Assembly: GCF_011045115.1 (NCBI RefSeq)
Contig: NZ_JAAKZG010000004.1
Coordinates: 1-64,000 of the forward strand
Direction of reading: 5' to 3'
DNA from: Mesorhizobium zhangyense
GTDB taxonomy: Bacteria; Pseudomonadota; Alphaproteobacteria; Rhizobiales; Rhizobiaceae
Length of the DNA: 64,000 nucleotides
In this document: positions 36,160 to 44,291 of the stretch, piece by piece
Layout of the letters: every line of letters starts with the position of its first letter
Numbering within the stretch: the first letter of the stretch is position 1
Notes under the pieces: model-generated
Database searches by the model: none
What the model saw: only the letters and a program-made list of their open reading frames with translations
What the model was told of the DNA's origin: nothing
Program-made: the position numbers and the translations under genes

Positions 36160-36843
36160 TCACAGGCCCGCCGTTTTGGAGGAAGGCACGCCCGCCGGCC
36201 GAACCATTTGCACGACGCTTACCGTCAGATGATCACGCATCGCGATCTCGGCGCGATCGGGATCGCGCGCCGCGAGCGCATCGCGTATCGCCTCGAAATT
36301 CTCAAGTTCGTCGAAAATGAGAGTGACCGGCACACGCGCGACGTAAAGACTGCGCACTGAAAGCGCGTAGAGCCTGTTCAGGGACTGGGCCAGGTATGGA
36401 TTGCCGCTCGCTCGGGCGACCAGCCGATGCATCCGCTCATCGACGCCGAGATGCCATTCGATCTCCATGCGACGCTCGGCTATGCCTGCACGCGCCTCTT
36501 CCATCAACGCATCGAATTCCGAGAGCTGAGCATCGTCGATCCGCATCGCAGCCATGCGGGCCGCCAGCGCTTCGGAATGAAGACGGAATTCATTGAGATG
36601 GAAAAAATCGGCCGCTGAGGTCGAAGAAACGAAGTAGCCACGCTGGGGCACGGCAAGCAGCAAATCTTCCTGCGCAAGCCGCTGCAACGCTTCGCGCAGC
36701 GGCGTTCGGCCCACCCCGAGCATTTCCATGCATTGACGTTCGTCAATCGCCGCACCGGGCATCAGCTCAGCCTTGATGATGGCGGCTCTGAGGCCGTCAT
36801 AGGCGGTATCGCTTTGCCGTCTCTTCGGTTCGCCAAGGGGCAT
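36160..36843 (-). CDS. GntR-family regulator, FCD subfamily
   Basis: Regulator of 227 residues. The winged helix has LMPGAAIDERQCMEMLGVGRTPLREALQRLAQEDLL (about 30-65); the FCD ligand domain (about 85-215) includes the probable metal ligands in DERMHRLVARASGN and MRDHLTVSVVQM. I chose ATG 36843 (MPLGEPKRRQS); the 22 codons upstream are AT-rich and not protein-like. As first gene of the importer/aldolase operon it presumably autoregulates it, with the substrate or a 2-oxo acid as ligand. Upstream AT-rich DNA at 36844-36885 would be the operator region. Confidence 0.88.
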   Translation of the reverse strand: MPLGEPKRRQSDTAYDGLRAAIIKAELMPGAAIDERQCMEMLGVGRTPLREALQRLAQEDLLLAVPQRGYFVSSTSAADFFHLNEFRLHSEALAARMAAMRIDDAQLSEFDALMEEARAGIAERRMEIEWHLGVDERMHRLVARASGNPYLAQSLNRLYALSVRSLYVARVPVTLIFDELENFEAIRDALAARDPDRAEIAMRDHLTVSVVQMVRPAGVPSSKTAGL

Positions 36844-37197
36844 TTCACGCTCATATACGAGAAATATATTTTTAATATTTATCGTCCGGATGCGTGAGTC
36901 AAGCGTCAATCCATCGCAGAAACGAAAGATGTCAAATGGCTATGAGCCGGGCTGGGACGGCAATCGACCCAGCCCGGCACTGATGCATATCGGTGAAGAG
37001 TTCACATACAGCGGCTTCGTTTTGCAGCATGACGGCCGACAGCCCTGCCGAGCGGGCAAGAGTGTTCGATCGCTTGAGAAAATCGAACACTTTCGTTTGC
37101 GAGCCTTCTAAGTTCGGAAAGTTCGCGCCTGTGTTTTCAGATCGTCGCCGGCAGGTTGGACGCGGCCGTTGCCTATCAGCCGCCGCGTCGGAATTCG
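36844..37197. other. 354-bp intergenic region with promoter and two hairpins, no gene seen
   Basis: The first 40 bp next to the GntR start are strongly AT-rich and suit a promoter. GCCGGGCTGGG (36946-36956) with CCCAGCCCGGC (36968-36978) is a perfect 11-bp stem with an 11-nt loop. GTGTTCGAT (37062-37070) with ATCGAACAC (37082-37090) is a 9-bp stem followed by TTTCGTTT on the plus strand. They may terminate transcription of the alpha/beta hydrolase gene, which ends at 37198 on the minus strand, or be remnants of a lost gene. Short open frames here show no family likeness. Confidence 0.55.
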
Positions 37198-38016
37198 CTA
37201 TTTCTGGTCCACGCTTTCCAGGAAACGGGCGAAGATAGGATCGAATTTTTCCTGCGCATCCCAGAACGGCGCGTGGCCGGAATTGTCGATCAGATAGGTC
37301 TCGTTTTCCCACAGATTGGCGTATTTGACCTTGGAAACGAAGTCTGTGTTCACGAACGGTTCGTCTATGCCGTTGACGACGGCCAGCGGCACGGTCGCGG
37401 TCGCAGCAATAACGCTTTGGTCCTTGCCGGTTCCGGCCGAGAACTTCTCGAACATCAGGCGCCGCGCCCTGCCGTCAGTGCGCGCAACTGTGTCGAGCAT
37501 GAAGGGCTCGAACGGCTCGCCGCAGGTGCTGTGCGCATAGTTCTCGACGTCCTCGTCCGTAAAGTCCTGCTTGGCGGCGAGGCCCATATGCGGGCTCGGC
37601 TTGAACCCGTCGCCGACCTCTGCGGGCGAAACCGGCGGCGTGCCGGTGATCATCAGGCCAAGCATGCCGGGAAAACGGTCGATCATTTCCAGCCCGATAT
37701 GCCCGCCGAGCGACCAGCCGAAGACGATCGCCTTCTCCACGCCGAGCAGTCCCAGCACTTCGGTCATCGCGTCGGCATAGCCTTCCATGCTGTAGCTGCG
37801 ATCAGGGTCAATAGCATCGCCGGATTGGCCGTGACCGGGCAGATCGGGCGCGATCATCCGATAGCGCTCGCCAAGGGGTCCTTCCATCTGATTGCGGAAG
37901 ACCGCGCTCGAGCTGGAGTTACCGTGAATGAAAAGCACAGGCGTTCCGGTGCCGGAAGTCTCGCGGACATTGATAGGGCCGTGGCTGGTTTCGATCGTCT
38001 TCGTCGTCAAAGTCAT
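37198..38016 (-). CDS. alpha/beta-hydrolase fold enzyme
   Basis: Serine hydrolase of 272 residues. The oxyanion-hole segment is PVLFIHGNSSSSAVF, the nucleophile elbow is VFGWSLGGHIG (Ser in GWSLG), an acid is likely in VVNGIDEPFV, and the catalytic His is in DNSGHAPFWDA. ATG 38016 follows GGGGAAT; the 49 upstream in-frame codons are not family-like. It is divergent from the branched-chain-type ABC importer, so it may hydrolyse an imported ester or amide. It does not look like the B6-pathway amidohydrolase that shares this fold. Substrate unknown. Confidence 0.85.
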   Translation of the reverse strand: MTLTTKTIETSHGPINVRETSGTGTPVLFIHGNSSSSAVFRNQMEGPLGERYRMIAPDLPGHGQSGDAIDPDRSYSMEGYADAMTEVLGLLGVEKAIVFGWSLGGHIGLEMIDRFPGMLGLMITGTPPVSPAEVGDGFKPSPHMGLAAKQDFTDEDVENYAHSTCGEPFEPFMLDTVARTDGRARRLMFEKFSAGTGKDQSVIAATATVPLAVVNGIDEPFVNTDFVSKVKYANLWENETYLIDNSGHAPFWDAQEKFDPIFARFLESVDQK

Positions 38017-38118
38017 TTCATTCCCCTGATTCTCGCGCTGCGAAAAATGGCAGTTGCACAAAGGACTGTCACTTCTGCCTGTGCGCCAATGAAAATCGCT
38101 TTCCGCAGCATTTCCTGA

Positions 38119-38151
38119 TGAAATTATCTTTTCAAAGAAGATCGCATATGC
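38119..38151. promoter_or_regulatory. candidate operator, TGAAA-N6-TTTCA
   Basis: In the divergent region between hydrolase and importer, TGAAA (38119-38123) and TTTCA (38130-38134) form an inverted repeat of the kind bound by MurR/RpiR-type regulators. The palindrome GCATATGC follows at 38144-38151. The RpiR gene at 44292-45176 has TCAAATTTGA (45234-45243) in its own upstream region. Confidence 0.35.
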
Positions 38152-38208
38152 ATAAATTGTCAATCAACAAACGCCGGCGAGCCGGAACAAGAAACAGGGG
38201 TTGGCAGT

Positions 38209-39462
38209 ATGAATTCGAGTTTCGTGACGAGTAAGCGCCTCCGTGGCGCATTGATGGCGACGGCTTTGACCGCCCTTGCGATGTCGCCTGTTCCGGCATT
38301 CGCCGACGTCGTCAAGATCGGTCTTTTGGCGCCGCTCACCGGCCCCGCAGCGGCTGACGGGCAGGAATATCAGCGCGGCGCCCAGATGGCGATCGACGAG
38401 ATGAATGCTGCCGGCGGCGTCGGCGGCCATACGTTCGAACTCGTCACCGGCGACGTGAAGGACATGTCGTCCGGCAACGTCACCAGCGCGGTAGAGCGCC
38501 TCATCGGCGACCCGGATGTGCATTTCATGCTGACCGGCTATGCCAGCCTGACCAATTTCGAGATCGACAACATGGCCGAGGCGGAGATGCCCTACATGCT
38601 GGCCGCGACCTCGCAGCAGACCAGGGACATCATCGCGCCCGAGCCCGACAAGTATAATTGCTGCTGGTCGTGGACGCCGTCCTTCGACGCCTACAACACC
38701 GACGTCACATCCTTTGTCGAAAAGCTGGCTGCCGACGGCAAGGTCACGCTGCCGAACAAGAAGGTCGCTATCGTCTCCTCCGACAACGCCTACTCGAAGA
38801 CCATCTCTGAAGGCATGAAGAAGACGTTCACCGAAAAGGGCTGGACCATCACCGTCGACGAAATCGTGCCATTCGGCGAAGTCACCGACTGGCGCTCGAT
38901 CCTCGCCAAGGTGCGCGCCGACGTTCCGGATGTGGTCATCAACACCGACTACCTGCCCGGCAATTCGGCTTCCTTCCTCAACCAGTTCCTCGAACAGCCG
39001 ACGAAGAGCCTGGTCTTCCTGCAATACGCCCCGAGCGTGCCGGAATTCATCCAGCTGACGAAGGAAAAGTCGAACGGCGTCATCTACAACCTGCTTGGTG
39101 GTCCGCTGGTTTCGCCGAAAAATCCGCGCGCCGAGGAAGTCGGCAACAAGTTCAAGGAAAAATATGGCGTGGAAAGCGGCACTTACGGCGTTGCGCTCTA
39201 CGAGATCATGAACGTCTATTTTGACGCGCTGAAGAAGGTCGGCGATCCGAGCGATCACGCCGCAATCATGAAAGCGCTGGGCGAGACCGACAAGCAGACG
39301 GTTGCCGGCCGCCTCAAGTTCGATCCTGCAACCCATCTCGCCATGCAGGGCGAAGACTACATTCCGATCACCTTCTTCCAGATCTGGGATGGTGAACGCA
39401 CGCTGATCTCGCCGGAGAAATACGCGACCGGCGAATTCAAGCTCCAGCCCTGGATGCAGTAG
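38209..39462 (+). CDS. branched-chain-amino-acid-type ABC importer binding protein (LivJ-like)
   Basis: Periplasmic binding protein of 417 residues in the HAAT family. The signal peptide is LMATALTALAMSPVPAFAD; the mature start VVKIGLLAPLTGPAAADGQEYQRGAQMAIDEMNAAGGVGG is diagnostic. Residues such as TGYASLTNFEIDN and DNAYSKTISEGMKKTF belong to the binding cleft. Family members transport branched-chain amino acids, amides, urea, aromatic acids and others. The neighbouring M20 peptidase and hydrolase suggest an acylated or amide-linked compound rather than a plain amino acid. Confidence 0.9.
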   Translation: MNSSFVTSKRLRGALMATALTALAMSPVPAFADVVKIGLLAPLTGPAAADGQEYQRGAQMAIDEMNAAGGVGGHTFELVTGDVKDMSSGNVTSAVERLIGDPDVHFMLTGYASLTNFEIDNMAEAEMPYMLAATSQQTRDIIAPEPDKYNCCWSWTPSFDAYNTDVTSFVEKLAADGKVTLPNKKVAIVSSDNAYSKTISEGMKKTFTEKGWTITVDEIVPFGEVTDWRSILAKVRADVPDVVINTDYLPGNSASFLNQFLEQPTKSLVFLQYAPSVPEFIQLTKEKSNGVIYNLLGGPLVSPKNPRAEEVGNKFKEKYGVESGTYGVALYEIMNVYFDALKKVGDPSDHAAIMKALGETDKQTVAGRLKFDPATHLAMQGEDYIPITFFQIWDGERTLISPEKYATGEFKLQPWMQ

Positions 39463-39465
39463 GGC

Positions 39466-40203
39466 ATGGCCCTTCTCGAAGTCGAGGACGTATCGAAGGC
39501 CTTCGGTTCGCTGAAGGCCGTCGATGGCGTTTCTTTCAAGGTCGAGGCCGGTGAGATCTTTGGCGTCGCCGGCCCCAACGGCAGCGGCAAGAGCACGCTG
39601 TTCAACGTCATCACCGGCATCCCGTTCGGGCCTGATCGCGGACGCGTAAAACTCGGCGGCGTCGAGATACAGGGCAAGTCGGGCAACGAGATCGCTCGGC
39701 TCGGCCTTGCCCGTACCTTCCAGCGTGAAACGAGCTTCGATGGGCTGACGGTCTTCGAAAACGCGCTGATGGGCGCAGGCTATGGCAAGCCCGGCCGGGC
39801 TGAAAGCGAGGTGCGTGAGCGCGCTGCCGAAGCGCTTGAATTCGTCGGCCTCACCTCGGTGGGTTTTGGCCGCCTTGCCGGCGAACTCTCCGTCTTCGAC
39901 CGCAAATGCCTGATGCTGGCGACGGCGATTGCCATGGAGCCGCGCGTGCTTCTGCTCGACGAGCCGGCCTCCAGCCTGACCAAGCCCGAAATCGAAACCT
40001 CGATCGGCCTGATCCGCCGCACCGCCGAGCGCGGCATCACAATCGTGCTGATCGAGCATGTGCTGACCTTCCTGATGAGCCTGTCGCAGCATCTGATGGT
40101 TTTGAATCAGGGTCGCGTCCTGGCTGCCGGCGAGCCGAAAACGGTGATCGCCGATGAACGCGTCGTGGAAGCCTATCTCGGAACGCGGAGGCCGGCGGCG
40201 TGA
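39466..40203 (+). CDS. branched-chain-type ABC importer ATPase 1 (LivG-like)
   Basis: ATPase of 245 residues. It has Walker A GPNGSGKST, Q-loop LARTFQRETSFDGLTVFENALMG and Walker B VLLLDEPASSL. The signature region is altered (GELSVFDRKCLMLATAIA rather than LSGGQ), a deviation tolerated in some LivG-type proteins. The gene starts 3 bp after the binding-protein stop. Gene order here is J-G-F-H-M, with ATPases before permeases. Confidence 0.9.
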   Translation: MALLEVEDVSKAFGSLKAVDGVSFKVEAGEIFGVAGPNGSGKSTLFNVITGIPFGPDRGRVKLGGVEIQGKSGNEIARLGLARTFQRETSFDGLTVFENALMGAGYGKPGRAESEVRERAAEALEFVGLTSVGFGRLAGELSVFDRKCLMLATAIAMEPRVLLLDEPASSLTKPEIETSIGLIRRTAERGITIVLIEHVLTFLMSLSQHLMVLNQGRVLAAGEPKTVIADERVVEAYLGTRRPAA

Positions 40204-40913
40204 GCGTCATACTGACTGTCGAGGGCCTGACCGCCGGTTATGGCCGCGTCACCGTTTTGCACGACCTGTCCATGGAGGCCGGGCGCTTCGGCAATGTCGG
40301 CCTGTTCGGGCCGAACGGGCACGGCAAGTCCACGCTGCTGCGCACCGTCTCCGGCCTGCTGAAGGCGAAGAGCGGCAGCATCACCTTCGATGGCGAGGAC
40401 ATCACGCGCGAAAGCCCGCGCGCCATTGTCGGGCGCGGGCTTATCCATGTTCCGCAAGGCAATCGCCTGTTCCCCGATCTCAGCATCGCCGACTGCATGT
40501 CGCTCGGCGCCTTCTCGCCCCGCGCCCGGCCGCATGAGGCCGAGAACCGCGAGAAGGTGGTGAAGATCTTTCCGAAACTCGCCGAGCGCTGGCGCCAGCG
40601 CGTGCGCACTCTTTCCGGCGGCGAGCGCCAGATGGTGTCGATCGCCACGGCTCTGATGAGCCACCCGCGCCTGCTGATCCTCGACGAGCCGACGCTCGGC
40701 CTCGCCCCCAAGATCAAGGACGAGCTCTGCGCCTCGGTGCAGGAAATTTCCAAGGGCGGCGTGCCGCTGATCGTGGTCGAGCAGGACATCGAGTTCCTGC
40801 TCGAGCTCTGCCCGCAACTCTATCTCGTCAATCACGGCACCGTCGAAACCGAGATCAAGCCCGGCCAATCGATCGAGCATAGCGAGATCATGTCGATGTA
40901 TTTCGGACATTAG
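40200..40913 (+). CDS. branched-chain-type ABC importer ATPase 2 (LivF-like)
   Basis: ATPase of 237 residues. It has Walker A GPNGHGKST, signature LSGGERQMVSIATALM, Walker B LLILDEPTLGLAP and switch region VVEQDIEFLLEL. The GTG start overlaps the TGA stop of the previous gene (GTGA). It pairs with the LivG-like subunit. Confidence 0.92.
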   Translation: MSVILTVEGLTAGYGRVTVLHDLSMEAGRFGNVGLFGPNGHGKSTLLRTVSGLLKAKSGSITFDGEDITRESPRAIVGRGLIHVPQGNRLFPDLSIADCMSLGAFSPRARPHEAENREKVVKIFPKLAERWRQRVRTLSGGERQMVSIATALMSHPRLLILDEPTLGLAPKIKDELCASVQEISKGGVPLIVVEQDIEFLLELCPQLYLVNHGTVETEIKPGQSIEHSEIMSMYFGH

Positions 40914-40924
40914 GATTATTTGAG

Positions 40925-41800
40925 ATGGGCGCATTCGCGGAAATCATGTTCGGCGGCCTGTTCCAGGGCTCGCTCTACGCCATGATGGCGGTGGGGCTGG
41001 CACTGGTCTGGACGACGATCGGCGTGTTCAACTTCGCCCACGGCGTCTTCATGATGCTCGGCGCCTATGTTGCCTGGCAGTTCGTGTCGCTCGGCCTGCC
41101 GATCGCGGTTGCGCTGCCGGTGGCGGTCGTCGTCATGGCTGGCGTCGGCTGGATCCTTCAGGCCAGCGTCGTGCGGCCGCTGATCGGCCGGCCAAACATC
41201 GTTCTCGTCGTCGTCATCACGACACTCGCCGCCGGCTCGTTGATCGAAAACGGCGTGCTGACACTGTGGGGCCCGCGCTCCAAGCAGCTTCCCAGCCTGC
41301 TCGAAGGCAACACGGTAATCGGCGGCGTCGGCGTGTCTCTGCACCAGATCGCCATCATCATCATCACGCCACTCATCCTGGCAGCACTCTGGGCCTTTCT
41401 TAACCACACGCGGCTTGGGCTTGCCTTGCGCGCGGTTGCCCAGAACGAGGATGCCAGCCAGCTTGTCGGGCTCAACGTCACAGCACTTTATGGCCTGGCC
41501 TTCGCCATCGCAGCTTCGCTTGCCGGTCTCGCCGGCATCTTCATGGGCGGCTATCGGTTCATGACGCCGGTGATGGGCAGTGACCCCCTTCTGAAGGCGC
41601 TGATCGTCGTCGTCTTCGGCGGCATTTCCAGCATTTCAGGGCCAATCTTCGCTGCCTATCTGATCGGCTTTTTCGAGGCCGCCTGCAGCTATTATTTCGG
41701 CCTCTACTGGACGCCGGCGCTGCTGTTTGCCGTGCTTATCCTGATGCTGATGGTGCGTCCCGAAGGCATCTTCGCCAATCAGTCGAGGGGCCTCGCATGA
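40925..41800 (+). CDS. branched-chain-type ABC importer permease (LivH-like)
   Basis: Permease of 291 residues with about eight helices. N-terminal IMFGGLFQGSLYAMMAVGLALVWTTIGVFNFAHG is the LivH signature; the coupling loop is GLALRAVAQNEDASQLVGLNV. Its stop overlaps the LivM-like start (ATGA). Confidence 0.92.
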   Translation: MGAFAEIMFGGLFQGSLYAMMAVGLALVWTTIGVFNFAHGVFMMLGAYVAWQFVSLGLPIAVALPVAVVVMAGVGWILQASVVRPLIGRPNIVLVVVITTLAAGSLIENGVLTLWGPRSKQLPSLLEGNTVIGGVGVSLHQIAIIIITPLILAALWAFLNHTRLGLALRAVAQNEDASQLVGLNVTALYGLAFAIAASLAGLAGIFMGGYRFMTPVMGSDPLLKALIVVVFGGISSISGPIFAAYLIGFFEAACSYYFGLYWTPALLFAVLILMLMVRPEGIFANQSRGLA

Positions 41801-42843
41801 CCAGCTTGCCGTCTCCCGTCATCGGCGCGCCGGGCCGCCCTTCCTGGAAAAGCGAGGCGGTCGGCGTTGCGCTCGCCTTCCTGCTGATGGCGCTTCTGCC
41901 GCTGGTTTTCGGCGACACCTACACGCGCCACATACTGATCATGGTGTTCATCTACGCCATCGTCGCGTCTAACTGGGACCTCAGCCTTGGCTATGGCGGT
42001 GTCTTCAATTTCGGCCACCTCGCGCTGTTCAGCATTGGCGTTTACGCCTATGGCTTGCTGACCAAGGCGGCAGGTGTCGACCCCTGGGTATCGCTGGTCG
42101 CCAGCGGGGTCATCGCGACGGTTGCCGCCGTGCTCGTCACCATTCCGATCCTGCGGCTCAAGGGCATCTACATCATCCTCGTCACCTTCGGCTTCGCGCA
42201 ACTGGTCATGCAGGTCATCCTCAGCCAGTCGGACGTCACCGGCGGCACGCAGGGCATGGTGCGCATTCCCGGCCTCTATCTGTTCGATCACAACATGATC
42301 CGCGACGGGAAGATCGGCTATTTCTACATAGCGTTGGCGCTGCTCTTCCTCAGCACCGTGTTCCTGCGCGTCATCGTTCGTTCGCGCACCGGCGCAAGCA
42401 TCGTGGCGCTGCGCGACAACGAGGAATACGCCATCAGCCGCGGCATCTCGCTGGCGCGCCAGCGCATCATCACACTGGCAGCGAGCGCCTTCTTCACCGG
42501 CATAGCCGGCGCCTTCTATGCCGCCTATCAACGCAATGCCTCGATCGATGTCTTCGGCATGAGCCTTGCGACGATCATTCTGTCGATGGTTCTGCTTGGC
42601 GGCACCAGCACGATCTACGGCGCGATCGTCGCATCCTTCGTGCTGACGATCTTTTCGGAAGCCATGGCCGATTTCGGCCCATGGCGACCGATTATTACGG
42701 CAGTGCTGATCATCGTCGTGATGCTCGCCTATCCGAGCGGCCTGTCAGGGATGATCCGCTCGATCTGGAACGCATTGGCTGGCCGACTGAAGCGGCCCGA
42801 TGCTGCGCTTGCCGGCAAGACGGAAGAGCGGACCGCAGCCTAG
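41797..42843 (+). CDS. branched-chain-type ABC importer permease (LivM-like)
   Basis: Permease of 348 residues with about ten helices. It has the LivM segments IVASNWDLSLGYGGVFNFGHLALFSIGVYAYG and GASIVALRDNEEYAISRGISLARQ. It is the last gene of the importer operon and is followed by a strong hairpin at 42852-42874, which it shares with the convergent M20 peptidase gene. Confidence 0.92.
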   Translation: MTSLPSPVIGAPGRPSWKSEAVGVALAFLLMALLPLVFGDTYTRHILIMVFIYAIVASNWDLSLGYGGVFNFGHLALFSIGVYAYGLLTKAAGVDPWVSLVASGVIATVAAVLVTIPILRLKGIYIILVTFGFAQLVMQVILSQSDVTGGTQGMVRIPGLYLFDHNMIRDGKIGYFYIALALLFLSTVFLRVIVRSRTGASIVALRDNEEYAISRGISLARQRIITLAASAFFTGIAGAFYAAYQRNASIDVFGMSLATIILSMVLLGGTSTIYGAIVASFVLTIFSEAMADFGPWRPIITAVLIIVVMLAYPSGLSGMIRSIWNALAGRLKRPDAALAGKTEERTAA

Positions 42844-42851
42844 CGATCATC

Positions 42852-42874
42852 GCCCTGCCGGTGACCGGCAGGGC
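42852..42874. terminator. bidirectional hairpin between convergent genes
   Basis: GCCCTGCCGG (42852-42861) and CCGGCAGGGC (42865-42874) form a perfect 10-bp stem with a 3-nt loop, in the 47-bp gap between convergent livM-like and M20 peptidase genes. Position and stability suit a shared terminator. Confidence 0.65.
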
Positions 42875-42890
42875 GGAATTAGGAAGCGCC

Positions 42891-44207
42891 TCAGCGCACG
42901 CCGCACCAGTCGATGACGGACGCCGCAATGACCTTCGTGGTCTCGACCAGCGACTCGATGTCGACATATTCATCTACACCGTGAAAACCGTCGCCCGACG
43001 GGCCGAAGATCACGCCATCAACGCCGGCGCCCGCATAATGCGCGGCGTCACAGACGGCGACGAACCCCTTGATTTCGGGAGCTTTTCCGAGGCTGGTCTT
43101 GTGCGAGACGAGCGACTTAACCAGCGGGTGGTCGACGGAAGTGTTCATCGGCGGGAAATGCAATCCGCCGAGTTCCCACTGGATCGTCGGCGGATGGTCT
43201 CGTAGCCAGGCGTCGGTCTGGGCGAAGTGATGCACGAAGGCTTCGAAGTCGCGGCGATATTGCGCTGAATTCTCGTTCGGCAGGAACTTCATGTCGAGAT
43301 CGATGACGGCCACGTCGGGGATGATTGCCGGATTGCTCATCACCATCGGCAAGCCGTTCTCGCCCAGACCCGCGCCGCCATGGACGACGCCGATGTTGAT
43401 CGTGTTCATGCCGACCGGCAGCAGGGGATGCGACTGTGCCCGCGTCCGGTCGAGTTCGTAAAGCCGAAGGGCGGCAATGAAACGGCTGGCGATCTCTATG
43501 GCGTTGACGCCCGGCTCCAGCCGGCCGGCTTCGTGTCGTTGCGGATAAATCTCATTGTAGCGCCAGGCCGAATGTGCGGCGCGTCCGCGAATGGTCACGC
43601 GCGCCCATTCAAGCCCGCCTTCGGCCGGCAGCACATCGCCCCAGGTCGGCTCGGCCACCAGCACTGCCTTGGCGAGCTTGCCGCGCTTGACGGCGTCCAT
43701 AGCGCCAAAGCCGCCGGACTCTTCATCGACCACTGAGTGGATCGCCAGCCGCCCGACAAGATCGATGCCGGCCTTGCGAATGGCGCGTGAAGCGGCAATG
43801 CAGGCAGCGACGCCACTCTTCATGTCGATAGCGCCACGGCCATAAATCCGGCCGTTCTTGATCTCGCCGCCAAACGGATCGATCGACCAGTCCTTGCGCG
43901 CGCCGACCGGCACCACGTCGATATGACCGCACAGGATCAGGCTGCGGACTTCATCTCCGGCCTTTTCACCAACCAGATTTGGCCGTCCGGGAAGCGCGTC
44001 CCATTGCTCGGTGGCAAAGCCTTCTTGCTTCAGCACCGGCTCCAGCATCGACTGCAAATCGGCTTCGCGGTTGATCGTTGCCCCGGTCTCGAATTTGGGA
44101 TTGACGGTCGGTATCTGAACCATGTTCTGCGTCAGTTCGACAACCCAGTTCCGGTCTGCCTCGATAGCGGATGTTACTGCGGCGATTGCTGCGGCATTTT
44201 CAGACAT
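42891..44207 (-). CDS. M20-family metallopeptidase (ArgE/DapE type)
   Basis: Zinc-dependent amidohydrolase of 438 residues. Metal ligands are in LCGHIDVVPVG (His/Asp), AIDMKSG (bridging Asp) and the catalytic VVDEESGGFGA (Glu pair). A dimerisation domain covers about 215-330. Relatives remove acyl or succinyl groups from amino acids. ATG 44207 (MSENAAAIAAV) follows AGCAGGAA; an ATG seven codons upstream is weaker. It is co-directional with and 84 bp after the RpiR regulator gene and convergent with the importer operon. The set may import and deacylate an N-acyl amino acid. Confidence 0.88.
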   Translation of the reverse strand: MSENAAAIAAVTSAIEADRNWVVELTQNMVQIPTVNPKFETGATINREADLQSMLEPVLKQEGFATEQWDALPGRPNLVGEKAGDEVRSLILCGHIDVVPVGARKDWSIDPFGGEIKNGRIYGRGAIDMKSGVAACIAASRAIRKAGIDLVGRLAIHSVVDEESGGFGAMDAVKRGKLAKAVLVAEPTWGDVLPAEGGLEWARVTIRGRAAHSAWRYNEIYPQRHEAGRLEPGVNAIEIASRFIAALRLYELDRTRAQSHPLLPVGMNTINIGVVHGGAGLGENGLPMVMSNPAIIPDVAVIDLDMKFLPNENSAQYRRDFEAFVHHFAQTDAWLRDHPPTIQWELGGLHFPPMNTSVDHPLVKSLVSHKTSLGKAPEIKGFVAVCDAAHYAGAGVDGVIFGPSGDGFHGVDEYVDIESLVETTKVIAASVIDWCGVR

Positions 44208-44291
44208 TTCCTGCTTTCTCCATTTCAAAGCCGCAGGTTCGCTGCGGCCAAACCTTCTGAAAAAATTGTGGTGGCTCGAAGCGGCCGTAGG

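Noticed and set aside
36932..37312. minus-strand open frame in the gap before the alpha/beta hydrolase
   Set aside because: The upstream part overlaps the hydrolase gene antiphase; the remainder has no family likeness or start signal. It could be a remnant but I cannot support it.
38164..40092. 642-codon minus-strand open frame
   Set aside because: Antisense to the LivJ- and LivG-like genes, with no recognisable domain; it mirrors their codon pattern.
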